From positions 5,346,658 to 5,410,657 of the forward strand of contig OX377206.1 in NCBI GenBank assembly GCA_947396885.1: 64,000 nucleotides of DNA. The letters are read 5' to 3'. Origin of the DNA: Heligmosomoides polygyrus polygyrus. Its lineage: Eukaryota; Nematoda; Chromadorea; Rhabditida; Heligmosomidae. Position numbers and translations under genes: made by a program. Of this stretch, positions 1-24,689 are shown piece by piece (the stretch's first letter is position 1; each line of letters opens with the position of its first letter). The notes below the pieces were generated by a model. That model had not been told where the DNA came from, did not search any database, and saw only the letters and a program-made list of their open reading frames with translations.

Positions 1-150
1 AATACTTATCGCGCGGTCGAAATCCGGCGTGCTGCCTTATCGTGGTTTACTAACCCTGCTAGCTGTGTGGGTCGTCATTACAGATAGGGTGCTTCCTTTT
101 TGCAATTTGGATGCTGAACTTCAGTCCAACGAAGGTAGATGATCATTCTC
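1..150. repeat. Dispersed repeat, partner at 38505-38605
   Basis: The first 150 bases resemble 38505-38605: both contain a run reading gttcgaaatccggcg or close to it, then a segment around 'gatgctgaa' and 'ttcagtccaacgaaggtaga'. No coding potential is visible. It is an unclassified dispersed repeat. Confidence 0.5.
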
Positions 151-226
151 ACTAGGATGCAGCCGTGTTCTCATCGCGAATCAAGCTTTCCGTTCTGTTG
201 CCTCAAACATTTTCGGTTTTCTTTAG

Positions 227-2603
227 ATGGCAAAGTGCGCAATATCAGCACCTGCGCAGCACACCAGCGTACCAGTGGATGCTATCTGCGCGTAAGTAGT
301 TTATTCTTCAACTTCGGTATAATATTTTTATTTGAATTTACAAATGTGATTTCAAATTTGAGCTCCGAGAAGCTTCGAAGTTATGCCATACTGTGCAGAA
401 ATAACTGTAGTTTCGAAAAGTGAAGCTTGATCACTTCGAAAATCTTCACCCTTGAATTAGTAGAGAACTATGATCTACTTTTGCAGAGCCGTTGAACCTA
501 CAACCTCATAAGGCAATACCTTCCAAACATCTTGTATGGAGAAGGATGCAAAAATGCTGCATTGTAAAGGAATCAATCATCTGAACCTGCGCCGATGAAT
601 CACTATTTTGAATTTTTCTGCGCGTTCCATGTTGGAAAGATACCGTTCCGCCATTTGAAGGGTGGAGTTCTCGTGGAGGTACTCCTTTTTGCCGTACAGA
701 CACACCTGAACCCCTTTCATCGTCTCTTGGAATGACAAAGTCAACGTAAGGCACTAAGAATCCTCTCCCATTTAGCAAGTGTGCAACAGGTCCGGGATTT
801 AGATGATGTGAAAGACCGTTTACAATTCATGTTCCCTAACAAGTCTGAAACTACATGCTTCTGGTTGTGGCTGGGTGTGCATATCCTGTTCTTTAATTTA
901 AATGGCGTTAACCGACTTCAACATCGCTACTGACATTTCAGGGCCACGGTCGTCGATCCCACATCCGGAGGGGTAACAAAGATGGCGTACGGAATTGAGG
1001 TTGTTCCCTTTGTTTATTGCTGCTGTTACTTTCTCGTTTCAGGTCCAGTTTGTGCTCCAATCGCCACACGGCGTTTCGCGTCGCAATGAAATTTCATAAC
1101 GTTGATCAAGCCGCGCGGCCTAATCGATACTGGTAATTCTCATTATGACACGCCGCGCGGCGAATGGAGTATGAGCAGGGCCTCAGCTAGAGGAAGACAG
1201 ATGATGCGAGCTAGTCTACATCTCGGTAATCTCCCTGGTGAGGCGAGCCGGGCGGTTTCTTGTCAACTGCTGTTTGAGTAGCCCATTCCCGATAAGAAGA
1301 TCCTCAAGTTTCGGAAAATTTGTCCAACAGGTTCGGAATAAACTGATTTCCCAGACTCGGACAAAAAGGCGCTATGTATTTACAAGCATTGGTTTCTTCG
1401 TTGTGAGACATATGGTCAGAACACGTTTTGGTTCCATCCTGGTCATAGGGAGAGACCAGGTGACTACCTCAACGGTAACTCTGAATGGCAGAAGAGGTGT
1501 GTCAATGTCAGCTGACTACAGACGTTTGCTAGCAGTCATTCGCATTTTGAATTCCACCTCGATTTGGAAAATTCCACTTTTTTCCTAAAAAATCCTTTTG
1601 CTATAGCTTTATGTCTCAATGTTTCTTAACATCAAAGTCAACGTTCCTCATTTACGGTTATCTTTAGCACAGCAGTTCAACTAGTAGATAGTGCGGACTG
1701 CGACCAGTAAACCAGACCGCCGATGTTGAATTTCAGCGATGCTGTTTTGGAAACAATCACCTGTACTTCTATAGACTTGCAAAAATAAGGCCGCAATGAG
1801 CGGATTCGAACTCTCGGCCTATTTTCAACGGGTCAGTCACCTTACCCACTAGGCCAAACGCTTTGGTCGCGCACGGCGAAGCAAATCATTAGATCTATAG
1901 TATGTTATGCTTTCGCCGACACTCTATACACACCACATATGCTGTTCAGATCTATCGTTGGCATAGTCTTCTTGTGAGGCCAACTGAAGTGTGTTCGTCA
2001 ACCTTAGTCAACACATTTCCTCAGCAGTCTCCATGTTCAGATTTAGAAGAGAACAGTCTACACTTTATATGGATAAAAAATTTGGCCTGTCTATAAACTC
2101 GCCCCTAAACCCACAAACGCAAAAAACTGCGGACAAGTTGTTCTGGCGCGATAGGTAAACATTCAGGCAGGCGAACACGCGCGTTGGCGATGGAGCGCGA
2201 GATCCTTCATCCCAAGCATTACACGCACAAACCTCTCGTCACTCGGGGAGGGGGGGGGGGGGAGGGAGTTTTTGAAATTTGATTGCGACGGGATCTGACA
2301 AGTATTCTACCTATAGGTGCAGTCTCTTCTCGAAACACCCAAGTGAGTTCTGGCGCTGCGTTCTTTAGACTGAGCATATGGTGATGTGTATACTTCTGCA
2401 TATCTCAGTACGTGGATGGATTCCAATCCACTCAAAGCGTCTACACGTTTTTTCAGCAATTTGATTTTATCCTTGTGTTGCAGGTCGTCAAAGGAAGCGA
2501 CGTCGTGGAAAGCGTCGTGTGCAAAGTGGTGTGTGACGATGAAGCTGAAGCCGTGGCCTTCTACGTTACTACGAAGGGGCAAGAGGAGGCTTACGAGGAC
2601 TGA
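227..2603 (+). CDS. Small unrecognised three-exon gene (putative)
   Basis: I do not recognise this protein. Three phase-compatible exons are proposed: 227-291 (ATG directly after a tttctttag acceptor), 942-999 and 2484-2603 (stop TGA). Joined they give about 80 residues: an Ala/Pro-rich start, a middle segment ending GIE, and a last exon opening VVKGSDVVES with an acidic C-terminus ending in Asp. Support comes from repetition: exon 1 and exon 2 have a diverged paralogue at 29472-29533 and 30354-30408, a third exon 2 lies at 25867-25921, and the last exon recurs at 45090-45209 with mostly conservative changes. The exon 2 donor (gttg) is weak. No signal peptide or membrane segment is seen. The last exon lies inside the large duplication, the first two exons outside it, so the join is inference. 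Confidence 0.35.
1690..1875 (-). repeat. tRNA-derived SINE (family 1)
   Basis: On the - strand a tRNA-like head carries an A-box-like stretch (tggcctagtgggtaagg) and, about 35 bases on, a B-box-like gttcgaatcc, followed by a non-tRNA tail reading ttgcggcctta. The T-stem pairs poorly, so it is a SINE and not a functional tRNA gene. The same head and related tail occur at 44316-44485 and, more diverged, at 38700-38865. The left end of the large duplication lies in its tail. Confidence 0.6.
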
Positions 2604-2879
2604 TAAAATTCGTCCTTTTTTGGGGTGCACGAGGACCTGTTGTTATTCGTCATTTTCTTTTCTTTTCTTCCACATCACTTCTCTGTTATGATGGCAATAA
2701 TCTCGCTACTGCTCTGTTATCTGATTGTTTGAAGATTTGTTCTATTGTGGTTTTAAGTATGAAGGCATTGTTCTTTGGGTGTGTTCTTTATTTCACCGAG
2801 ATTGCTGTTCTACGTGCAGCCGTGGTATTTTCACACGCAAGTCCAACATGTTTCGTCAGTGTACTCACCAGGAGACTAT

Positions 2880-3047
2880 GGCCTCTGTTATGCTACCGCG
2901 GGAGCATCCGCGGAACGTCCGCGGACCAATGGTGCACGGCGGAGGCGGACGTGGCGAGGCGCGGCGATTGGCCAGGTGAGGAATCTCGGCGCGATTCCCG
3001 CCCTTCCGCGGATGCTCCCGCGGGAGTATAACTCAGGCCTATGTCAA
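2880..3047. mobile_element. Short terminal-inverted-repeat element, copy 1 only
   Basis: A GC-rich element of about 168 bp with near-perfect inverted ends: the left end ccgcgggagcatccgcgg is mirrored at the right by ccgcggatgctcccgcgg. It has no ORF worth keeping. It lies exactly where the two large duplication copies lose alignment, so it is a copy-1-specific insertion or part of a rearrangement. Confidence 0.7.
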
Positions 3048-3164
3048 CGGTAGGTCGGAACGGCCCAAGCGTTGTATATAGGCAGAATAGCCTCTCTCTC
3101 TGTGAAACAACAAAGCAAATATCTCGACCCCTATACATCTCTGAGCAGAGTTAGGGATGACGGA

Positions 3165-4720
3165 TGTGGTAGGTGGATTACAATCCTTTAAGAGGGACAG
3201 TAGGATGAAATAACGACCAAGAGGGCCTCTAATGTTTTCGTCGATTTTCCACAGATTATCCATTGTCACATCCGATCCGCGAGGGGGGCTTGCTAGGCCT
3301 CGCAAACTGTTACACCAAGTTAAGTTGGTAAAATAGACTGCAAAAAACCTTCGTATTTCTTCACCATACAAACTGAAGCACGTGCATTTTACTGTTTCCC
3401 TTGCACAGGCCGAAGCAGCGCAGCCCTGTGATGCACACTTCCGCGCTCTAACGTGTCCTGCGGCTATTGAAAGGTTTAACGTGGCTGGGGGGCGGCAGCG
3501 ATACTCAGAGTGACGCGTGCGGTCGCGCGCGCGTGCTGGCTCTGGGCGGAGTCCTCGCTGCTTCGCTGGCGGAGAGGACGAGTTTTGCGCGACACAGCCG
3601 AGGCTGGACGGGCTGAAGTGCGAGACTGCGGATGCACTGGTGGGCACTGCAGCAAAGGGGTCGAGAGGGAAACTGGTGAAGTCAAATAATAGGGGAGATC
3701 CAAAGACAACTGAGTATTGGGTTATGGAGAAGGTCCATACGGTATCATTAGAAGAACAAACATTTGTTTTTAGGTTAGGCATTCATATTAAAAGTGGGAA
3801 GGTGTTCAGTCATAGATCTTTGTGTTTCAAGCGCTGCCTACAACGGTTGCGCGTTCAGCGAAGTGTGTCGTATGTTCAGAGGCGGATTACTGACGAACCT
3901 ATAAAACTTGGGGTTGATCGCCTTTTGTAGAGGTTTCAAAGCTTCCTCATGATTATGACTGAAACCCCTGCTTTCTTCTCAGTAGGTTCGAATACCTAAA
4001 GTACGAAGAAGAAAGAAAGAAGTATCCATCCAGCGCTATTAATCAGCGCTTGGAGCCCAGCAAAATGTCTCACAATTTAACTAACCTAATAGCAAACTGG
4101 CCTAATTACGAGTGTAAATATTGGCATACTCTAACATCTCTCTAATATAGGTAGACAATGTGGTGGAGTAAAAGCCAAAACAAAACTATATCCACGGATG
4201 CTTGATATTCTGCGGGCGAAACACCATGAGCATAATGTGCTCTGGAACATCCTATTTTCTCTATAATACGATTTTCACCACCATTTAATAAGTTAAGATC
4301 ATCTACTGGCCATGTTTAGTGAACCCGTAAGTGAACTTCAGTTCTCTCTCCACCACCCATTTGACGTAGTCTAGATTCCACCCCCGTTCTGACCACTTAT
4401 TTGGGAACTCCTAATTTTTCATTGTGAGGGGTCAGCTTTAGAAGCCGGCTCATTATTACGTCGAATTCCACAGCTTTCTCCTCTTGCTGCAGCCGAAACT
4501 ATTCATAAGACAGGTAGGGACGTGGGGTTCCGCATTAGCACGCTCAGCACGTCCGGCAACTCGTACACGCTCCTGTCAGGGCTAGAGATGGTCCTGCTGC
4601 AGCGCCGCACCGCGACCGCACGCATGGCTGCGAGTGAGTATCGTTGCTCGCAGCCAACGTGGCTAGCTTTCCCTGTCGCCAGCGGTCGTTTTCTGCATAA
4701 CGTATCAACCGTATATATTG
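3165..4720. other. Gene-free flank upstream of glh copy 1
   Basis: Conserved with 46813-48560. It includes a short repeat block (3165-3270), a very GC-rich stretch (3480-3660) with overlapping open frames on both strands, and AT-rich DNA toward the gene. The open frames at 3517-3930 (+) and 3039-3782 (-) overlap each other, have no recognisable domain, and look like products of high GC. I see no supported gene; the glh promoter should lie here. Confidence 0.5.
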
Positions 4721-4728
4721 TTATTTAG
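4721..4728 (+). other. Candidate spliced-leader acceptor of glh copy 1
   Basis: The sequence ttatttag, preceded by a T/A-rich run, ends 32 bases before the ATG at 4761, with no cis donor obvious just upstream. In nematodes such a site is typical of trans-splicing of an SL leader. The identical site sits before copy 2 at about 48561-48568. Inference only. Confidence 0.45.
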
Positions 4729-4760
4729 AACTCTTCAATTGTCTTCAAGTTCGCCAATCA

Positions 4761-17528
<12,768 letters not shown>

Positions 17529-18035
17529 GAGTGGTTCTTCGGTCACGACCGTTCCGCTGCCAGATATTTTCTTCCGAGTCGATCATGTGAGCTCTCCAAT
17601 GGTGTTGCAGAGCAGGGTGCATGTTCTTGTTCTCTCTTTTCGAATTGCTGACTTGTGAAGCCTCACCAGGATGTCAAACAGCTATGGCTTCCTTTGTGTT
17701 GTTCTGGTTTAGATATTCTACGTTTCTACCTTTGTAGTTGCATGAGTATCATTGTTGTAGAAGTAAATGTTTATGAAGGCATGATCTCATACTATCCTGC
17801 CTGTTAATGACTCCTAGACGGCTTGAACCATGGAAGCGCATGCAACCTGCTGATTGTCTACGCTCGTGCAGTGATTCGAGGTGTCTGATAGTTTTCTGCC
17901 TCAACACCACAAATGTAGCAACAGCCGAGTGATCACTACATTCCATATCAAATGTGATAGTTTGTATAGTGAATTGGCATGAGGAGTGTAAGAATATCGT
18001 GATGAATGGACTGACTTCACAGCGAGTAAGGCATG
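17529..18035. other. 3' flank of glh copy 1
   Basis: Downstream of the stop TAG. I see no clear AATAAA polyadenylation signal. Homology to copy 2 ends at 17911. No gene is supported. Confidence 0.4.
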
Positions 18036-18039
18036 TTAT

Positions 18040-18580
18040 ACTTTGCAGGGTGTTATACTCCCGTCGGCGACGGCTCGTCGCAGTGCGAAGCGCCCGGCGG
18101 GAGCGGAACAGAGTGCGCGCGAGCGCTCTAGCCCGTTATGCCAGGGCTCCCGCTCGCGCTGTCGCCGAAGTATAAAATGTCTTAAGCCCCCTGCACACTT
18201 CTGCGGCAACGCTGCGGCCCTATTCTCAACCATAGGGCGAGGACGCAGGGCTTGCCGTTGGCGGCGTCCCTGCCCTATCCTTAAGCATAGGGCCTGTTCA
18301 TACTTCGCGACAGGAGCGCAGCGCGCAGAAGTATGAACAGGCGGCGCGCGCTCGGTTTTAATCGATGTGAATGTTTTGCACGGGCGACGAGTCGCGAAGT
18401 ATGAACAGACCCATAGCGGCGAGCGGCGCTGCCGCAGAATTGTGCGGGGGCCTTCAGGCGGGGCCCTTGATATACTACCGCGACGGGTCGGGGCGACAGT
18501 GTTGCGCGGGTAGCTACGCAGTTCGTACCCGCTCAATACCATCGCCGCGACCCATAGCCGGCGCGACGCGATAGGCCTTA
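18040..18580. mobile_element. Cluster of nested GC-rich inverted-repeat elements
   Basis: Several family A-type ends are packed together: a mirror pair gtcggcgacggc / gctgtcgccgaagtata (about 18060-18175), a complete element 18290-18412 with ggcctgttcatacttcgcga and tcgcgaagtatgaacag, and an outer pair around 18186 and 18460. The open frames here (for example 18036-18587 on -) are GC artefacts. Confidence 0.6.
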
Positions 18581-18589
18581 GGGACATCT

Positions 18590-19155
18590 ATTAATTTGTC
18601 CATATCAATTGATTTTGGCTTCTACAGCATGGCATAGGTCATTAACCAACCTGTTCACTAGGCAGCTCGCAAGTAAAGGTAAAAGGTTCTCAGGCAAAAA
18701 TTCCCTCGCTGTTTGGTGTCATGCTTTTAAATATCGGGAGAGAGACTTGGTCGTTATTTGCGTGTGCTGTCAAAGCAGCCATTCGAGCGAACAGCACTTC
18801 ATTATGTCCTCTGGGTTTTCTCAGCTTGGCTCCATTGAACTCATAGATACATACCAGGGAAGGATTTTAGACGTACGTGGAACAACGACTCGAATATCAC
18901 TGCGAGAATCTCCACCTTTCAATCAGAAAAATTGTTCAATTTTAGCAAAGTGCTTGACTATTTATACCACTTGAGAAGAAGAAACGCAAGAATAAAAAAA
19001 TTTAGAAAAATCAACTCTTAGACCATCCTTGTTCTGATCAGCCGATAACATCAGTAAAAAAATCGTGAAGCAGGTATGATGACTCAGTTCTTGGACACGA
19101 ATCGCTCCGTCACTATTGCGGGAGGTTTCACAAGACGACATACACGTCCACATAT
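18590..19155. other. No supported gene
   Basis: A short open frame at 18609-18974 has no domain or splice context I can recognise. Nothing else is seen. Confidence 0.3.
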
Positions 19156-19159
19156 GATT

Positions 19160-20640
19160 CTTCTACCTCAGGTGTCCTGGTAACGCCACCACAAAGCAAT
19201 CAGCTCTGTAATCCAAGGATACTTAAAAAGTCAATCTTTTTTAATCGACTCTTGAAAGTGACAACAGTAGGTGCTTCTAAGACATGAGCTGGAAGTTTCT
19301 GTAGCCAAACTGCCCCACGAGAGAGAACAATATTAACACTGTCACAAGGAAATCTCTTCCCTGGGTTCTTAAACTGAAGAGAAAGTATACTGGTACGATA
19401 TCTCTTATCTATCTAAATGTCCAATATTTACTAGCCATCAAGGTTAGCTCACCTTTAAACAGCTTGAAACAGGAGACCAAATCATTAAAAATACGTATGT
19501 ACCTTAGAGATTTTAGTTTCAAAAATTTTAGACTGCTTTCGTAATTCAGTGGTTGCAGATCTGGCATGCATCTGTGAACTAGTATTCGAGTAAACGTCTG
19601 TTGCAGTTTTTCAATTTTGTTTTGGAGCTTTTTTGTTTGAGGATTCCAGATTTATGACCCATAATCACGTCGACTTGTTGTAAAGTAATATCATTGAACC
19701 TGAAAACAGGTGCAATTCCAGCACCAAAATGGATCACAGAAGTTTTGGCAAGATTCACTGATATGTCCCAATCGCTAACCCAAGAAATCATATTAAGAAT
19801 TGATTGATTTAAAGCCTCCATGACTATGGACTGATTTGAAGCATTATAAGTACCGTACACCTTGATATCATCTGCAAACATTTGAACGCTAATAGCAGAG
19901 TGTGTCTTGAGTTTATACGGAAGGTCATATGTGTAAGCTATGAATAGAACGGGTGATAGAACTCCCCCTTGCGGGATACCGCTCGTGCATCTACGCTGAC
20001 TCGAAAAGGAATTACCAACTTTAACATACATGTATCTGTTCTCTAAGTACGATTTTATCTACAAAAGCAATCGTCTTCCAATTCCCAATTCTGACAGCTT
20101 GGTGGTAAGCTTTCTGTGACTGACCTTATCAAAGGCCTTGGATAAGTCAAAGTAAATTACGTCAACGCAATCACCTTTATTGACCGTAGTACTCCAATCG
20201 AAAAGACAGTCAGCTAGTTGAGTTGTCGTAGAAGCACCCTTTGAGAATCCATGCTGCGCAGAAGGAATAACTTTATTTATAACAAACCAGGCTATTAATT
20301 TATCTCTAATAAGCTTTTCCAGCACTTTGATTGGCGTTGGTGAAATGCTTATAGGACGAAAATCAGAGAGGAAAGAAGGATTATGTGATTTCGGAATAGC
20401 CGTGACCAGCATATTTTTCCAAATGTCAGGAACTTTACCAAATAATAGAGAATTATTGAATATTATCGAAAGTGGTTTAGAAAGCGCTAAAGCGCATCTT
20501 TTAAAAATAATCTGAGGGACACCATCATATATGGACGACGTGGTATCTTTCAACGATGCAAGAACTCTTAGTACGTCTTTTGGATAGATTAACATGTCAT
20601 TCAGGGCATCGGAAGACTCAGATTTCTCATGGAAATTCGA
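19160..20640 (-). mobile_element. Decayed CR1/Jockey-like LINE
   Basis: Two consecutive - strand frames (20595-20059 and 20031-19579) make one reverse transcriptase broken by a frameshift near 20045. Landmarks in order: DGVPQIIFKRC, FRPISISPTPIKVLEK, QHGFSKGASTTTQL, the region VIYFDLSKAFDKVSH, SGIPQGGVLSPVLF, then FADDIKVYG, and DWDISVNLAKTSV. The catalytic pair is present as FADD. Sequence down to about 19160 reads like the LINE 3' end. It abuts a SINE at its 5' truncation (20628). Confidence 0.85.
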
Positions 20641-20758
20641 TATTAGAGTAGGTGTGCAAAGAGACGGCGTAGTGAGGGATTCGAACTCTCGGCGTTACAT
20701 ACGTGAAGTAGAACCTCTGCCATTACGCCACCCAAGCAGCGCTACCATCTACTAGCGC
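20628..20758 (-). repeat. tRNA-derived SINE (family 2)
   Basis: On the - strand: A-box-like tggcgtaatggcagagg and B-box gttcgaatccc, then a tail ending in caattttcc-like AT sequence that is shared with 45556-45682. The two copies share both the tRNA-like head and the non-tRNA tail (tactctaatatcgaatttcc). Arms pair too poorly for a working tRNA. Confidence 0.65.
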
Positions 20759-21019
20759 CCGAGTGGTGAGCTCGAGCCTGCGGACAGTTGTCGTCGTTGA
20801 TCTTGCTTTGCTACTATTTGAAGGATGAGAAATCTTCCCATAGTGTTTGCTCTTACCGTGTCTTGTAAGTCCCCTCTGCTCGTCCACTAAAAGTCGTCCG
20901 AAATAAATTCTGTCGATCACCCTAGCGTGATCGACGCAGGCATACTCCAGTCAGACCAGATTCTTAACGAACAGACCCGGTATGTGGCATGCATTTCGAA
21001 ACGCTTTAAGGTTCGTTTG

Positions 21020-21225
21020 GTGGGTGTTGCGAAGACAGACCGCGGGGGTGCGGGAACGCGCCGTTGTTCCCACCGTAACGGCAGCAGCCAATCAGTCACG
21101 GGCCTGGCCGCGCAGACTAGGCATATGATCGGCTGCAGCGATTACGGGGGTAACAACGCGTCCCCTCACCCCACCGCTGCACGTTCCCGCACACGCGCGG
21201 TGGGTCTTCGCGGCATGCGCCTGTT
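21020..21225. mobile_element. GC-rich inverted-repeat element
   Basis: Ends mirror each other: gcgaagacagaccgcggg ... gtgcgggaacg on the left and cgttcccgcacacgcgcggt ... ggtcttcgc on the right. About 205 bp, no ORF of interest. Confidence 0.6.
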
Positions 21226-21292
21226 CGTTTCTTTTTTGTTTTTTTTTAATTTTATTTCTTACTATATCAAGTGCAATTCAAATATAAGTTTG

Positions 21293-21640
21293 CTAATAAT
21301 CCTGATCTTCTTCTTCATGAGAGACTACGCCATCGGATTCTTCGCTAGTATCCGCCTCCGAACTGCTTGGGGTGTCAGGTGGTGTAATCATCGTCATTAA
21401 ATAAGCAAGTCTCCATCTGAGACTGTCCTCCCAACCGACGGTCTCTCGCTCCATCCTGCTCCTCCACTCATCGTGAAGGAGTTTGAGCAGGATGTCCATC
21501 TCCTCCGGAAGGTCTTCCTCCAGCCAAGGATTGTACCGGGCAGGTGCTGGAGGCTGACGTCCGTCGGGCTCGTTCTCGTGCTCATCCGGCTCGGCTTGCA
21601 GACCACCTTCATTTTCAAAGTCCGACGGGTGGTCCTCGAC
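21293..21640 (-). CDS. Unrecognised acidic ORF, possible last exon
   Basis: A - strand frame of about 115 codons ending in a stop at 21290-21293. It is rich in Asp/Glu/Pro: DVEDHPSDFENEGG near its start, LEEDLPEEMDILLKLLHDEW in the middle, and a C-terminus SSSEADTSEESDG ... EEEDQDY. Upstream the frame meets a stop, but a different frame (SESDTESSLGS) continues to 21732, so either an intron or a frameshift lies near 21640. I do not recognise the family. It may be the end of a gene or of a transposon-encoded protein. Confidence 0.3.
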   Translation of the reverse strand, partial: VEDHPSDFENEGGLQAEPDEHENEPDGRQPPAPARYNPWLEEDLPEEMDILLKLLHDEWRSRMERETVGWEDSLRWRLAYLMTMITPPDTPSSSEADTSEESDGVVSHEEEDQDY

Positions 21641-21739
21641 ATCGCTTCGTTTTTAGAGCCTAACGAGGACTCAGTGTCGGACTCCGACATTGGTGAACCT
21701 GGTGCAGCTCCAGTCACGCGAGAAAGAACCACTCCTTAA

Positions 21740-22790
21740 AGGTCGACAAGTGCGCTACCGTATTCTATTGTTTCATTGTAGCGCGCAATCTGACATCTGC
21801 GCTGCAAGCGGCTATGCTTCTTTATCCCTCCAAACGTATGCCTATCTAGACGAACATTTTCTCCGCAATAACTTAAAAACTGCGTAAAATTTTTAATTTT
21901 TCAACTCTTTAGGAAAATAATAGGTTGTTGCCGATCTGAAATCACAATGAGGGGACATATTTATGGACTAAAAGAGATTTCGCCTTTCAGTTCTCTGAAA
22001 TGTTGTGATTTTCGTTCGCCTGTCAGCAAAAATTCGGGTTGTGTGGAGAAAAAGCACACATATCTTCACTTTGCAGTTTCAAGTAAGCAGCATTCGCACT
22101 ATCAATCAAATGAAAATCTAGACGACTGCATGGCGCCGTCCTTTTCTGGTGCACTATAAAGTTTCAAATTTTTTACAACTTAAATGACTTTAGTTGGATC
22201 ATATAGTGATTCTGCTTGTTGAAATGAAGATGAAACAGTGTAGGATACTGAAATGTTGCACCTTTGCGCAGGAATTACAAGGGAAGGTCAGTGGTTCGGC
22301 TCCCGTGTGATGCAAAATTTTTGCACTTCCTAAGGGAGATCTGCCACGACCAGTCAAAACTTTCTATGTCAGATCGCAGCGGAGACGTTCTCCAGAAAAG
22401 ATTGTTCAGAGAAAAGTTTGACGCCGAATAAGCCTAAATTTTTGCCGGTGGTGATCAGAAGAAATTAGTCGAAATCTACTCTTCAAACTTCAGAGCGAGC
22501 TGGTGCCGCTTCTAGTAGAACAGTTGCACAAGGCCCCTTCATCCTTCTAGACTGGGTCGCAAGAAGCTACATATTTCTTGCTATTTTTTTGTTTTTGTTG
22601 TATTTTTTGTTGTATTTTTGTGTAATTTTATGTGCGTTATAAATCTACGAATGCTCTAGAGATGTACAAAGTGGCACAAAAGGGACTGTATAATAAAAAG
22701 GAAAACTAAGTAGCGATGTAATCCTATGAACGACAAAAGGGTCAAAAAACCAAGGAAATGGGGAGGGGGAGTGGGGTTTGCAAGCAATGT
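21740..22790. other. No supported gene
   Basis: AT-rich, with only short open frames (for example 21947-22159) lacking recognisable features. A T-rich low-complexity stretch lies at about 22585-22630. Confidence 0.35.
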
Positions 22791-22902
22791 GGTCTATCCC
22801 GGTCAGCAAGCTGTAAGGAAACGTCGTCGTTCACTTTCAATTCTGCCGCCGTTGTGGAACAGAAATAGTAAAGTGTGCCCCCCCCCGCACTAGGATAGAC
22901 CT
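22791..22902. mobile_element. Miniature inverted-repeat element (family B)
   Basis: About 112 bp with ends ggtctatcccggtc and actaggatagacc and a C-run next to the right end. The same terminal pattern is seen at 39632-39779 and 41096-41328. Confidence 0.6.
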
Positions 22903-23169
22903 AAGACTCCATGACCTGCGATTGGAACTGAAAACGGGAAATGGAGGTAGAATGGAGAAAAAAGGGGACTGTTCAACGTTCCGCCTGAAGCTGAGGGCCG
23001 CCATTGGTTTGCATCGGTTGGAAACAGCCCGCCGGGTTGTGGTGATCGGCGCTCGCCACGCAAATAGCAGACGCGCTCTGTTCTGTTCCTCGGTAGCAGA
23101 TCTCCTATTGGACGGAGCGGAGCGCGCCGGCTGTGGGAGCGGGGTGGCGCAGCGATGGCAATCGCTCCG

Positions 23170-23910
23170 CCTGGCTAATGCTCGGCGTGATGAGCACGAT
23201 GTCGTCACCGAAGCGAACACGGTGCAGCTGGCAACCTCCAGTCTTCACTCCCATGTATTCCCCTTCTAATTCGCGCATGAAGTTTCCGGGAGTGACAGTA
23301 AAGTGCTGCGGGTATACGTTCAGTATAGTAGTATAGTATAGTACCCCCTGGGCAGCCACTATCTTCACGTCGATGACGATGTCGTTGTAGAATGGTGGGA
23401 TCTTGGTCGTGAATCTGCTGTAGCTCTCGAGGTACTCCTCTGATGTACTGAGTAGGAGCGGCCAGAGTGCGGAAGGCTTCGACGACCGCTTCCGTTCCGA
23501 CAGAATCGAATCCTCCTTCAGGTCGATGAACGTAAGGCACATCGGCAGCTTGTATGTACTCTCGTGAGATTTCATTGAGCTTCGCAATGGTGTGTATGTG
23601 GTCGATCGTGCTGAATCCTCTCCGAAATTCTGCTTGTTCGCCTGGCTGTCCTTCGTCCAGGGCTCTGCTGATACTATTCATAAAGACTCGAGTGAACAGC
23701 TTGTAGACTACGGACAGCAGGCAGATCGGGGCGACAGTTGCCAATGTCGTGCACGTCTCCCTTCTTGAACAACAAGACGGTTTTGCTGGCATTTCACTGA
23801 GATAGAACTTTGCACTCCCGGCAGGTCCCGTGTGAAGAGCCGCGCCAGGGTATTGATGAGCACTGGTTGGAGGTTCTTCTAATATTCAGAAATTTGATAT
23901 TGTAGTACTC
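23170..23910 (-). mobile_element. RTE-like LINE relic, reverse transcriptase fragment
   Basis: Two overlapping - strand frames are pieces of one RT: PICLLSVVYKLFTRVF, LDEGQPGEQAEFRRGFST, HIHTIAKLNE, then after a frame change LTFIDLK, FTTKIPPFYNDI and FGDDIVLITPSISQAER. The YADD/FADD catalytic box reads FGDD, and there are several frameshifts and a missing palm segment, so the copy is dead. Sequence below about 23170 is a different GC-rich element. Confidence 0.8.
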
Positions 23911-24242
23911 GTAGCAAAAGTAATGTGCGAATTGTCTGCTTTTGTATTTCGCCCATTTTTCGTTTTTGTTGATGATTGCACACGAGTCATCTTGGGCAAT
24001 CAGCTTGAAATTTGGACGACTTGTAACGCCAGAGATCAGCCACTTTTGTTCATTAGGTTTTCAATAAGCTTGTACAAACCGAACGCACATTTACGATTTT
24101 TTATACGGGTTTTGAATCACTATTTGATTTGTTCTAAAAAGGCACTGAAATTTACTAATAAAAGGCACTTAATGTAAGGAATATAAAGCACCGGTTCCTA
24201 TTCATCGTAGCCAACTGGCCAATCCCACATAGGTGTCTAACT

Positions 24243-24590
24243 GTTGTTTACGATTGAAGGCAACTCGAGGAGTCTTCAGCTGACGTGTTTCGACACTCTG
24301 ATCTACGGGCAGCCCTCGCCAACAAGTGTGCTCCAGCCGCCACTCACGTCAACAACGTACATATTTCGTAAGGACGGCACGTCGAAAGACTCGGCCAGAG
24401 GATCATTCTTCGTCATTTTGTTGCCATAGAAAGTGAGTCCATCTTGTTCTACGATTCCTCGGAGTTTGTCCATAAGAATTCTCTTGAAGTTTTCAGAGTT
24501 TTCTTGAATCGGTGGGGAACTAATATCATTCAAGAGCAAAAAACCATTCATAGTTGAATTCCGAAAATATGGGAATAGAGAATAAGCCAT
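24243..24590 (-). CDS. Unrecognised exon-like ORF
   Basis: A - strand frame reads MNGFLLLNDISSPPIQENSE, FKRILMDKLRGIVEQDGL, and SFDVPSLRNMYVVD, immediately followed by a good donor gtgagt (about 24345). The composition is protein-like with no low-complexity run. Beyond the donor the frame continues briefly to a stop. I do not recognise the protein and no neighbouring exon is evident; it could be an isolated exon of a decayed gene. Confidence 0.3.
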
Positions 24591-24689
24591 TTTTTAACGA
24601 TTTCCAAGGTATCCGTCAGGATTTTTAGCCATCCAGGGAACCTGGAAATTTCGGTTTTTGGAGAGTAGACCATGAGTACTTGTCTGTCA

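Noticed and set aside
3039..3782. 247-codon frame on - and 137-codon frame on + in the glh upstream flank
   Set aside because: They overlap each other in a GC-rich stretch, contain part of an inverted-repeat element, and show no recognisable domain.
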